From Candidatus Zixiibacteriota bacterium (GTDB lineage: Bacteria > Zixibacteria > MSB-5A5 > GN15 > FEB-12), in NCBI GenBank assembly GCA_019038695.1, contig JAHOYZ010000007.1, forward strand, positions 287,724 to 351,723: 64,000 nucleotides of DNA, given 5' to 3'. Both the position numbers and the translations under genes were made by a program. Positions 18,685 to 27,008 of this stretch are shown piece by piece. Below the pieces are notes generated by a model. That model saw only the letters and a list, made by a program, of their open reading frames with translations, searched no databases and was not told where the DNA came from. Each line of letters opens with the position of its first letter. Positions within the stretch are counted from its first letter, which is position 1.

Positions 18685-18833
18685 CGTGGTTGGTGGGGAT
18701 ACTATTTGATGATGTGCTCATCCCTGGAGGTTCGGAATAGGAAAGTCGGAGACTTGAAGTATTGGATCAAAGATCGGCTGACCGCATTAGGTAGCCATAA
18801 AATTATACACCACTATACATTATGGAGAGTAAT

Positions 18834-21800
18834 GTGAAAAAACTTCTAACAAATCAACAAGGGCGCGTTAGGGTGATCTACCCGATTGCACTGGTGCTTT
18901 TGATCCTGCTCGCGGGTGGGGCGCTGACGGCTCTTGACGAGGCGATCGGTTCCAAAGGAACCGAAGCGGCTACGGTCAATAAAGACGCACCGCTGAGTCA
19001 GTATTTAACACCCGTTAAGAGACCTCTGCCCGTATTCGGACAGACTGCTCAACGGACTGAGAAACAACCAGACGGTATGTCTTGTTCTCTTTCCGGGGCG
19101 GTAGGACCGGGTAATACGGTTTACTGTGATGAGCCGTTCATGTTCATCATCAACATGTTTAACTCCACCGGCGATGTCGTGGCAGGTATGTCCAATGGCT
19201 TCGAAGTCTATTCCAAAGCAGGAGCAAGCTGGACGCCAATCACATATGACAGTGCCGGTGGTCTGGATAATTATTTTAATTTGGGCGTCTTTACTGGCGG
19301 CTTCGGTATTGACGGTTCCGGGGCTGATACCTGCTATATTGGCGGGGTTGCAATGACGGGGGGCGTGCCCAATGGCTATGATGACGTCGTGCTGACGGTT
19401 TCCACCCAGGTGAGTTGCGCGCACGATGGTGATACGCTTTGTATTGATTCGGCTTTCTTTCCACCTTCAGGAACCTGGCTCTGGAATCTTGTATCAATAG
19501 GATCCCACTACCCTCAATGGGATGGTCCACACTGCTTTGAGATTGATGAACGTCCCCAGGGACCAACGGAGATCACTCTGGATCATGTCGAGGGATTAAA
19601 CCCTATGGGTCGCATTGTGGCCGGTCAGGATATCAAATTCGTTTTTGCGGGGAGCAACAACAGCGGCTTTCCAATAAATGGCAGTTCCAATGGATTTAGG
19701 ATATATTCCCCTGACGGCGCAAGTTGGGCACCAGCCTACGGTGACACGTCCGGAATGGACGCCGACTGGTTCCCCACATTCTATGATCTCGGTTTCTGGA
19801 TCGATCACCATAGCTGCACCGGTTCCGGAGAGGATACGGTTGGATTTGCGGGAGCCAAGATGATGTCCGGGACCGGTATACCAAATGGCTGGGATGGTAC
19901 TATCTGGTGGATTGGCACAGAAGTATTTTCTGCTGATTCCGGCAAGCATCTGTGTGTGGATTCGGCCTTTTATCCCCCTAGTGGGACCTGGCTCTGGGCA
20001 CACTCTGGTGGCAGTATACTACCTGACTGGGATGGTCCGCACTGTTTTGAGATCATTCCCGGAGCACCTCCGCCCGTTCTGGGTAAGGTAAGACACGCAT
20101 ACAGCTTCACCCCGAAGAAGGATGATCCAGTGGGTTCTATGTGGCATGAGCTATGGCCCACGTATTGCCGCGACTGGCAGATCACAGACTGGCGGGATAA
20201 CGGATCCGGTGTTTTAGATTACTGTGACTATGTTGAATTCACTGAGCAAGCAACCGGCAATGTGTCCTGGGAACACATCGAAGAAGTAACACAAACACTC
20301 GAGCTGGAGCGGTTGTCACCGCCCCAGTATCCCATATATATGGATCTGATTGATCCTGAAGAGCTTGGTGGAGAGCCCGAATGTTACTGGCAGGGATGGG
20401 CTGCTGTGGACCCAGCCTATTATTGGAGGGCGCCTCATCCGGACTACGGTATAGAGATGTATACCCAGCGTTTCACTACAACGCAACCGGAGGAACTCGT
20501 TTCGGCAGAAGTGTATATCTTTGATGACGGCTCCGGTCTCTGTGGCAATGACGATATCTACTTGACGGTTTATATCGATGATGGGAGCGGTTTCCCTGGT
20601 ACACAGGTTGATCAGGCAGTGATACCGGGGGGAACATATCCATTCTACCCGGCTCCTACCACTGTCAATTTCTCGACCGACCTGATCATTAATGGTGAGT
20701 TCCATATTGCTTTTTCTAGTAGTGGTACGGACGGAGACTACGAGTGCATCCTCTCAGACGATGAAACTACCGGCCACCTCCGCTCATCATGTCCGTATGA
20801 TGGTACTTGGTATACCATATCTGATCTTTTTGGAGTTGATGTCGATTTACTCATATCGGTATATCTGTGTGATCCTGAATCTGGATACAATCCGGTCGGA
20901 ACGTACTGGCATGAGGTGTATCCCGAGTACTGTGTGGTCCACCGGCTTGAGTGGTGGGAGGACAACGGTAACGGCTATTTGGATTCCTGTGACTACATCG
21001 GGATGTCTTCGGAAGAAGGCTCGGTTTCGTACCATATCACGGATAACAAACCAGACATCATATCCCAACCGGTACCGCCATGGATTCCGGATGATCCTCC
21101 TGGACCGGGTGAACCTCCTCCTCTTCCTCCGTTCCAGTGGGAGTTTGATGAAGTTATTGGAAACTTTGTACCTGGCGGCCAGGATCCAACAGGTACGGAG
21201 TGGATGGAGCTGTATCCTAACCACGGCGAAGCCTGGGATCTTGAGAGATGGATGGATAACGGTGACGGCATTCTGGGACATGATGATACTGTCCTGTTCG
21301 TGGATCCTCACGCGAAGAACTGCTTCATCTGGAAGTGGATCTGGGAGGTTACACCTACGCTCAAGCTGGCCAATGGTGTCGATACGTTCTATTTTGACTA
21401 CCAGTGTGGCAACTTCATGGTGGCACCTCTGTATTCCCCGCTATATACCTACTGGTACCAGGTTTGGCCGAATATCGGCTACAGGTGGCGCGTTGTTGAT
21501 TGGATAGACAACGGTAATGGGTATGTTGATTACTGCGATTGGCTCGTATTCGAAGTACTCAACGGACCAAATGCCGGGGATCTCATTGAACTTCATGTGG
21601 AATCGTACAAAACGGATTTTATTACCCAAATAATTCCAGGCCCACCATTGGATACGTGTGATTGGTACAAACCTCAGTATGTCGATTTCGCTCCACAGGG
21701 TATTCCTGATTTCGATCAGAAACAGTTAGATTGGCAGTGTCCTGACGATTCCACTGTCTGGACCTGGTGTGGCCCAGCAGCAGTGGCGAACTGTCTGTGG

Positions 21801-23375
21801 TGGTTTGATTCCAAGTTCGAATCGTCACCAGTTGATCCACGTCCATTCTTTCCCATCACGGGCCTGAACGACAACTATCCACTCGTGGAGTCATACGCTG
21901 TTATCTGGGACGATCATGACATTATGAATGTCCAGCCTTTCATAGAAGACCTGCAATCTTATATGCAGACCTGCGATTATATCTACCACGGTACCCATAT
22001 TGATTCCCTGGTATCAGGCACCAGACAGTACATTGCCTCCAAGGGATTGTCATGGGCCTACAGGGATACACTGGTCGAAGGTCCCACGTACGAGTACATT
22101 GTGGAACAGCTAGTGGAATGTCAGGATGTTATTCTGCTGTTCGGTTTCTATGAGAAGATTGGCACCGATTATACACGTCTCGGAGGTCACTACACTACGA
22201 CAGCAGGCTACTGTACTCATAGTCGACAGCTCTGTATCTCCGATCCGTGGTTTGATGCGCTGGAAGGTGAGCCGCCCGCTGGCTCGGTTCATGCCTCTAC
22301 GATTCATAACAATGCCGACAATATCAGCGGTCCGCATTCGCAGATCCAGCATGATCCATACCATATCACACCGATCGCGATTCCTGGGTATCCGCGCCCG
22401 GTTGAGGAAGTGTACTACTATCCCGTCGGCTCAGCGGATATCGCCAACTTCCTGGACTGCAACCTACCGGCTGACGGCGCATATACTGGCTTGGGTGAAC
22501 TCATAACAACCATTGAGTACGCGTATGTCATTTGCCCTGACACTCTGAAGCCGTTCAACTGGGAGTATCACTATCAGGGTATTGACGATCCTCTGTTTGA
22601 TACTTGTGTTGGTGGTGACTTGACTGTCTGGGGTACCGTGGACTGTGACACCAGTGGACACGATCCGTTGTTTGAGGGTTATGCCGCTAAGTGTCACACG
22701 TACCGGGGATCGGTGCCAACCTGGGCGAATGATGTTCTGATGCGCTTCGCCTGGCATTGCTGGTGCGACAACGTTGACTGGATCAAGATCGCCGCGCCTG
22801 CCTGGGTAGGTGACCGATGGGTCCTGCAACATCTACGGAATTGGGCCAGCTGCGCCGAGATTCCGATATCCATCGAAATCCCGGTGATTGGCGATCCGTA
22901 TGGAATTGTTACTAACATCTACTATGTTGTCGATCTCGTAGTATGGTTGGCCCACCCTAATCCATTACGGGAATTACAGGAAGAATATTTAATCGTCGAT
23001 GGTCTGTGTCCTGATCTGCCGGGTTACCTGATTGGGACAACACCAATCGTGTTCGATTCTGCGGCAAGCAAGAGTGAGAGCCCATTCCAGACAACACCGT
23101 TCACTGGCACTCTCTATCTTGACGGTGATCTGACTATGACTGAAAATACTTCCTGCTGTATTGGAATCCGCGGCAATGTTGACAACGATGAACTCGATGA
23201 AATCAATATTGCTGATCTGACCTACCTTGTGGCCTATCTGTTCACTGGTGGTCCTACGCCACTATGCTTGGAAGAAGCTGACATAGACGGCAATGGCGAG
23301 ATCAATATAGGTGATCTGACCTATCTGGTTTCGTACTTGTTCACTGGTGGTCCGCCACCGATGCCGTGTTCTTAG
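18834..23375 (+). CDS. giant secreted protein with repeat domains, C39-like cysteine peptidase domain and dockerin-like C-terminus
   Basis: A 1513-residue exported protein with an N-terminal hydrophobic signal (YPIALVLLILLAGG). Two tandem domains of about 150 residues share FPPSGTWLW / YPPSGTWLW and WDGPHCFEI endings. A W-rich unit (VGxxWHExxPxYC ... W.DNGxGxLDYCDY) then occurs four times, near nt 20130, 20890, 21190 and 21440. Residues about 970-1150 look like a papain-fold C39-like peptidase: Cys979 in WTWCGPAAVANC, His1119 in GGHYTTTAGY and Asp1137 in ISDPWFD. The last 75 residues are two [18 protein letters not shown] dockerin halves. I prefer GTG 18834, four bases after GGAGAG, over ATG 18822. 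Substrate unknown; peptidase activity is inferred from the triad only. Confidence 0.85.
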   Translation: MKKLLTNQQGRVRVIYPIALVLLILLAGGALTALDEAIGSKGTEAATVNKDAPLSQYLTPVKRPLPVFGQTAQRTEKQPDGMSCSLSGAVGPGNTVYCDEPFMFIINMFNSTGDVVAGMSNGFEVYSKAGASWTPITYDSAGGLDNYFNLGVFTGGFGIDGSGADTCYIGGVAMTGGVPNGYDDVVLTVSTQVSCAHDGDTLCIDSAFFPPSGTWLWNLVSIGSHYPQWDGPHCFEIDERPQGPTEITLDHVEGLNPMGRIVAGQDIKFVFAGSNNSGFPINGSSNGFRIYSPDGASWAPAYGDTSGMDADWFPTFYDLGFWIDHHSCTGSGEDTVGFAGAKMMSGTGIPNGWDGTIWWIGTEVFSADSGKHLCVDSAFYPPSGTWLWAHSGGSILPDWDGPHCFEIIPGAPPPVLGKVRHAYSFTPKKDDPVGSMWHELWPTYCRDWQITDWRDNGSGVLDYCDYVEFTEQATGNVSWEHIEEVTQTLELERLSPPQYPIYMDLIDPEELGGEPECYWQGWAAVDPAYYWRAPHPDYGIEMYTQRFTTTQPEELVSAEVYIFDDGSGLCGNDDIYLTVYIDDGSGFPGTQVDQAVIPGGTYPFYPAPTTVNFSTDLIINGEFHIAFSSSGTDGDYECILSDDETTGHLRSSCPYDGTWYTISDLFGVDVDLLISVYLCDPESGYNPVGTYWHEVYPEYCVVHRLEWWEDNGNGYLDSCDYIGMSSEEGSVSYHITDNKPDIISQPVPPWIPDDPPGPGEPPPLPPFQWEFDEVIGNFVPGGQDPTGTEWMELYPNHGEAWDLERWMDNGDGILGHDDTVLFVDPHAKNCFIWKWIWEVTPTLKLANGVDTFYFDYQCGNFMVAPLYSPLYTYWYQVWPNIGYRWRVVDWIDNGNGYVDYCDWLVFEVLNGPNAGDLIELHVESYKTDFITQIIPGPPLDTCDWYKPQYVDFAPQGIPDFDQKQLDWQCPDDSTVWTWCGPAAVANCLWWFDSKFESSPVDPRPFFPITGLNDNYPLVESYAVIWDDHDIMNVQPFIEDLQSYMQTCDYIYHGTHIDSLVSGTRQYIASKGLSWAYRDTLVEGPTYEYIVEQLVECQDVILLFGFYEKIGTDYTRLGGHYTTTAGYCTHSRQLCISDPWFDALEGEPPAGSVHASTIHNNADNISGPHSQIQHDPYHITPIAIPGYPRPVEEVYYYPVGSADIANFLDCNLPADGAYTGLGELITTIEYAYVICPDTLKPFNWEYHYQGIDDPLFDTCVGGDLTVWGTVDCDTSGHDPLFEGYAAKCHTYRGSVPTWANDVLMRFAWHCWCDNVDWIKIAAPAWVGDRWVLQHLRNWASCAEIPISIEIPVIGDPYGIVTNIYYVVDLVVWLAHPNPLRELQEEYLIVDGLCPDLPGYLIGTTPIVFDSAASKSESPFQTTPFTGTLYLDGDLTMTENTSCCIGIRGNVDNDELDEINIADLTYLVAYLFTGGPTPLCLEEADIDGNGEINIGDLTYLVSYLFTGGPPPMPCS

Positions 23376-23407
23376 GAGCTGCGGACAGATAGAATAGAGT
23401 AGATTGG

Positions 23408-23444
23408 AACAGCCACTCCCCACATTGGGGAGTGGCTGTTTTTT
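23408..23444 (+). terminator. strong rho-independent terminator
   Basis: A perfect 14-bp stem (AACAGCCACTCCCC with GGGGAGTGGCTGTT), loop ACATT, followed by TTTT. It lies 33 bp after the stop of the giant peptidase gene. Confidence 0.9.
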
Positions 23445-23571
23445 GTCAAATCTTTTTGTAGAGCCTCAGGCTCGGTCGCGAAACAACCTACACGAATGGC
23501 AGCTTGTCAACCGCGTCTGAGTGGTGTAATCATATCGAACTGAGTTACAGCAAGCTGTTGGCCATCATTCA

Positions 23572-23693
23572 GCCAGAGAACAGGCGATACCTGTCGAAAC
23601 CGAAGACAGTTTCAAACCACTCAATAATCTATAAGCCATTCAATAATCTATAAGAATGCGACTGCCTGCCAAAGAACAGGCGATGCCTGTCAA
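23572..23693. repeat. two copies of a 26-bp hairpin element
   Basis: Copies at 23572-23597 and 23668-23693 read GCCAGAGAACAGGCGATACC(TGTCGA) and GCCAAAGAACAGGCGATGCC(TGTCAA). Each folds as ACAGGC-ATC-GCCTGT on the minus strand. They lie downstream of nuoN and look like small interspersed palindromic units. The copy near 23693 could also act in ending nuo transcription. Confidence 0.6.
23617..23654. repeat. tandem duplication of a 19-bp unit
   Basis: CCACTCAATAATCTATAAG is followed immediately by CCATTCAATAATCTATAAG, one mismatch. It sits between the two hairpin elements. Confidence 0.85.
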
Positions 23694-23697
23694 CCCG

Positions 23698-25146
23698 CTA
23701 CAAGAATGCAAAGAAAGCGGCGCGCGTAAACTCCACCAACTGCTGCGGGAAAAGACCCAGTCCCAGCGTGGCGGCTGAAGTAATAATCAGTACGATGATG
23801 ATAGCAGGAGAATACGAAACCGGTATAAAGGTATCCTCGGGTTTCTCAAAATACGCCGCCTTCACTACCCGCAGATAATAATAGACGGAGATGAACGAAT
23901 TCATGACACCAATCACAGCCAGCCAAATGAAGCCCGCTTTGACCGCTGCCGAGAATAGGAAGAACTTACCGAAAAAACCTACCGTAGGTGGGAAACCAGC
24001 CAGCCCCAGCATAAACAACGCCAGCATCGCCGCTAGATACGGATGGGCAGCCGCCAGTCCGGGTAGTTCGGAGAACTTCGACCGGCATCCTGAACGCGTT
24101 TCCAACAGAGTCACAACAGCGAAACCACCAAGATTACAGGAAGCATAGGCTACCAGATAGAAGACCGCCGCTGAAACCGCATCGGGACCTCCAACTGCGA
24201 GCACTATCATTATGTACCCGGCATGAGCAATCGACGAGTAGGCCAACATGCGTTTGATGTTTTCCTGACGCAAGGCCAGGACGTTGCCGACCGTCATAGT
24301 GACCACCGCCAGAATCCAGAACAGGTCGGACATTAGAGCCAACTCTTCAAGTCCGAACAGGAAGATACGGAGCATAACCGCGAATCCGGCCGCTTTGGGA
24401 GCTACCGAGAAGAAGGCCGTCACCGGTGTCGGAGCACCTTCGTATACATCCGGCACCCAACTATGGAAAGGAACCGCCGCCACCTTGAAACCGAACCCGA
24501 CCAGAATCATAGCCGCTCCGGCATAGACATAGGTGCTGTGACGACTCATAATGAAACTGAAGTCAGCGACCAGACGCCGTAGCTCGGTGGTTCCCGAAGC
24601 GCCGTAGATGAAAGCGATACCCATCAATAAGAAGGCGCTGGCAAAAGCTCCCATCAGGAAATATTTAATAGACGCTTCGTTGGATCGTAGCGACCGCCGA
24701 GCGAACCCGGCCAGAACGTATAAAGGTACCGACATGATCTCAAGACCGATGAACATCACTACCAAATCAGTAGTGTTGGCCATAACCATCATCCCCATAG
24801 TGGAGATCAACACCAACGCACTAAACTCCGGTCGATCTATCCCTTTAACAACCAGGAAACGTTGTCCCAGCAGGATGACCAGAATCGAAGTTGCCGAGAA
24901 AATGATCTTGAATGCGATACCGAAGTTATCACACGAGATCATACCGAAGAAGCCTGAAGCCTGGTGTCCCCATTGTTGTCCACTCAGTACCAAAGCCGTA
25001 GCCAAACCGGCCAGGGCTATTAATGATGAGAAACCACTAATCCCCCTGATACTGCTAGTCAGGAGAATCACAAACGCTGCTACCAGCAACGCAATCTCGG
25101 GGGCAATAAGCCCAAAGTCTATTCCTGCGGACGTGTAATCTATCAT
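23698..25146 (-). CDS. nuoN: NADH-quinone oxidoreductase subunit N
   Basis: A 482-residue antiporter-like membrane subunit of complex I, last gene of the nuo operon. Around 14 hydrophobic helices are visible. The conserved proton-channel stretch RMLAYSSIAHAGYIMIVLAV and the later GFPPTVGFFGKFFLF loop are typical of NuoN. It starts at ATG 25146 with a GAGAAAGA ribosome site. Unlike most neighbours it does not overlap the gene before it. A 39-bp gap carries the hairpin assigned below to the small selenoprotein gene. No assembly problem or truncation is visible. Confidence 0.96.
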   Translation of the reverse strand: MIDYTSAGIDFGLIAPEIALLVAAFVILLTSSIRGISGFSSLIALAGLATALVLSGQQWGHQASGFFGMISCDNFGIAFKIIFSATSILVILLGQRFLVVKGIDRPEFSALVLISTMGMMVMANTTDLVVMFIGLEIMSVPLYVLAGFARRSLRSNEASIKYFLMGAFASAFLLMGIAFIYGASGTTELRRLVADFSFIMSRHSTYVYAGAAMILVGFGFKVAAVPFHSWVPDVYEGAPTPVTAFFSVAPKAAGFAVMLRIFLFGLEELALMSDLFWILAVVTMTVGNVLALRQENIKRMLAYSSIAHAGYIMIVLAVGGPDAVSAAVFYLVAYASCNLGGFAVVTLLETRSGCRSKFSELPGLAAAHPYLAAMLALFMLGLAGFPPTVGFFGKFFLFSAAVKAGFIWLAVIGVMNSFISVYYYLRVVKAAYFEKPEDTFIPVSYSPAIIIVLIITSAATLGLGLFPQQLVEFTRAAFFAFL

Positions 25147-25161
25147 TCTTTCTCAATCTTG

Positions 25162-25197
25162 CAGGCAGCGACCGCCACCTGAACTCTAAAAGCCTCA
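25162..25197 (-). promoter_or_regulatory. candidate bacterial SECIS element with in-frame UGA
   Basis: Minus strand. The TGA at 25197-25195 is followed, 13 nt later, by a hairpin at 25181-25162. CAGGTGGC pairs with GCTGCCTG (one G-U and one mismatch or bulge-prone pair next to a U), with loop GGTC. The loop GGTC is the hallmark of the E. coli fdhF SECIS, where it lies 19-22 nt after UGA; here it is 22-25 nt after. The structure is read by eye and needs folding. Confidence 0.65.
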
Positions 25198-25407
25198 GCC
25201 TCCGCCGAAGCCAATCTTGACCTCGCCTTTGTCAACAATCACCGGCACCATTGCTTCGCCTCCGGTCAACTCCAGAATCTTCTGTTTTGCCGTTGGCGTC
25301 CGGTTAATGTTGATCTCCTCGAAACCTATCCCCTGTTCGGTATAGCTTTTCTTAGCGGCCGCACAGTACGGACAGCCATCCTTCGTGTAAATTGTTACAT
25401 CACTCAC
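25186..25407 (-). CDS. UXX-star family glutaredoxin-like selenoprotein (TGA read as selenocysteine)
   Basis: A small thioredoxin-fold protein. Cys12-Pro-Tyr-Cys15 in KDGCPYCAAAKKSYTEQG is a glutaredoxin active site. VPVIVDKGEVKIGFGGG holds the cis-Pro and the glycine-rich end. A conventional reading stops after 70 residues at TGA (25195-25197). In the same frame the next codons are Gly, Phe and TAG. The extended product therefore ends FGGG-U-G-F, exactly the Sec-x-x-stop layout after which the UXX-star (seleno)protein family is named, and a SECIS-like hairpin follows. The start is GTG, overlapping the nuoM stop by four bases (GTGA), so translation is coupled to nuoM. Its role beside complex I is unknown; a thiol/selenol redox function is inferred. 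If selenocysteine is not inserted the 70-residue form is made. Confidence 0.8.
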
Positions 25408-27005
25408 TTTGTACTTCCCTCCGCATCCACCTTAACCGGGTGTGTATCGCTCAGCACAACTTCAGCATCATCATGCGACCGCGCCTCTTCCGCTGGGAAG
25501 GTTTCCCCAAGATCGACCGTGACAGCCCGACTCACATGCGTCAGCACCTGACGTGCCGCAGGTTCAATACGGTCAAGGAGCGGCTTGGGATAAACGCCTA
25601 TCCAGAATATCATCAACACGATCGGAACAAGGATCAGCTTCTCGCGCAAATTGACATCTTTCAGTTCCCGGTTCTCCGGTTTGGTTATCTCACCGAAAAT
25701 GACCCGCTGATACATCCACAGCATGTAACACGCAGATAAGATCACACCACTGGAGGCGATGACACCATAGACGACGTTGGCCTTGAAGACACCTAATAAG
25801 ATCAGGAACTCGCCAACAAAACCGTTAGTCAACGGCAGTCCAATAGAAGAGAGTGTGGCAATCATAAAGAACGTCGCAAAGACCGGCATAACCTTGGCAA
25901 GCCCACCGAAATCTTCAATCAAGCGCGTATGTCTCCGTTCGTATATCATTCCCACAATAAGGAACAATGCGCCGGTGGAAATACCATGATTGAGCATTTG
26001 CAATACGGCTCCCTGTATTCCCTGCAGGTTGAGCGCAAATATGCCCAGCATTATGAAACCCATGTGGGAAACCGACGAGAATGCGACCAATGACTTGACA
26101 TCTCTCTGCACCATAGCCACCAGAGCACCATAGATTATGGCAATGAGAGCCAGAACGCATATATAGGGTAGGAATGCTACTGTCGCCTCAGGGAATATGG
26201 GCAGGCAGAATCGTAGAAATCCGTAGGTGCCCATCTTCAGAAGCACACCAGCCAGAATAACTGAGCCGGCGGTAGGGGCCTGGACATGAGCATCCGGCAA
26301 CCATGTATGGAACGGGAACATTGGTACTTTGATAGCGAAAGCCAGAGCAAACGCCGCAAACAGGTAGAGTTGCGGGGTGAAGGCCAGAGGCATGTCCATC
26401 ATTTTGAGAATATCAAAGGAATACTCGCCGGAGTAGCTCTGGTAGGCAAATACGAGATACAGTATCGCAACCAGCATCAATAGCGAGCCAAACATTGTGA
26501 ACAGAACAAACTTAATCGCCGCATACAAACGCCGTGGACCACCCCAAAGACCGATGATGAAATACATCGGAACCAGCATCACTTCCCAGAAGACATAGAA
26601 CATGAACAGATCGAGTACACAGAAAACGCCGATCATGCCCATCTCGAGCAGCAACATACAGATGTAGTAGCCCTTGACGGCTTTAGTGATTGAGGACCAC
26701 GAAGATAGAATCGCCAGAACCGTTAGAACCGAAGTCAGGACGATAAGCAGCAGCGAAATACCGTCGATGCCCATGTGATAGTGAATACCAAGCGATGTGA
26801 TCCACGGGATATCAACTTCGAACTGCATCCCGTTCGAAATCGGATCAAACATGGCATACAACCAGAACGACAGCAGCATCGTGATAAAGGCCACGATCAG
26901 GCATACTGACTTGATAGAATCATGTTGATTCTTCGGAACCGCCAGCAGGAGAATTACACCCAACAGCGGGAAAAATGTCACCAGGGTCAGAATCTGATCT
27001 TCCAT
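25404..27005 (-). CDS. nuoM: NADH-quinone oxidoreductase subunit M
   Basis: A 533-residue antiporter-like subunit of complex I. The essential Glu lies in FYVFWEVMLVPMYFIIG. The channel helix reads KSLVAFSSVSHMGFIMLG, and PLTNGFVGEFLIL is also conserved. The protein carries a polar, Asp/Glu-rich C-terminal tail of about 45 residues (after QVLTHVSRAV) that is longer than in E. coli and faces the overlap with the small selenoprotein gene. It follows nuoL after a 3-bp gap. Confidence 0.96.
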   Translation of the reverse strand: MEDQILTLVTFFPLLGVILLLAVPKNQHDSIKSVCLIVAFITMLLSFWLYAMFDPISNGMQFEVDIPWITSLGIHYHMGIDGISLLLIVLTSVLTVLAILSSWSSITKAVKGYYICMLLLEMGMIGVFCVLDLFMFYVFWEVMLVPMYFIIGLWGGPRRLYAAIKFVLFTMFGSLLMLVAILYLVFAYQSYSGEYSFDILKMMDMPLAFTPQLYLFAAFALAFAIKVPMFPFHTWLPDAHVQAPTAGSVILAGVLLKMGTYGFLRFCLPIFPEATVAFLPYICVLALIAIIYGALVAMVQRDVKSLVAFSSVSHMGFIMLGIFALNLQGIQGAVLQMLNHGISTGALFLIVGMIYERRHTRLIEDFGGLAKVMPVFATFFMIATLSSIGLPLTNGFVGEFLILLGVFKANVVYGVIASSGVILSACYMLWMYQRVIFGEITKPENRELKDVNLREKLILVPIVLMIFWIGVYPKPLLDRIEPAARQVLTHVSRAVTVDLGETFPAEEARSHDDAEVVLSDTHPVKVDAEGSTK

Positions 27006-27008
27006 CCT

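Larger units (their letters stand above)
18067..18833 (+). other. gene-free region before the 1513-residue protein gene
   Basis: I find no convincing protein gene here. An open frame at 18461-18709 encodes nothing I recognise and runs through a terminator hairpin. The region holds an imperfect inverted repeat (GGGTTTCT near 18313 with AGAAGCCC near 18382), a perfect 13-bp inverted repeat at 18595-18625, and a stand-alone terminator at 18659-18684. These suggest a short untranslated transcript, but I cannot name it. Confidence 0.4.

Noticed and set aside
18461..18709. 82-codon open frame before the giant peptidase gene
   Set aside because: It crosses a rho-independent terminator and an inverted repeat, has no clear ribosome site and no recognisable protein features.
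23459..23697. Possible CRISPR-like array downstream of nuoN
   Set aside because: Only two hairpin copies and one 19-bp tandem pair, with no regular spacers and no cas genes in the window.
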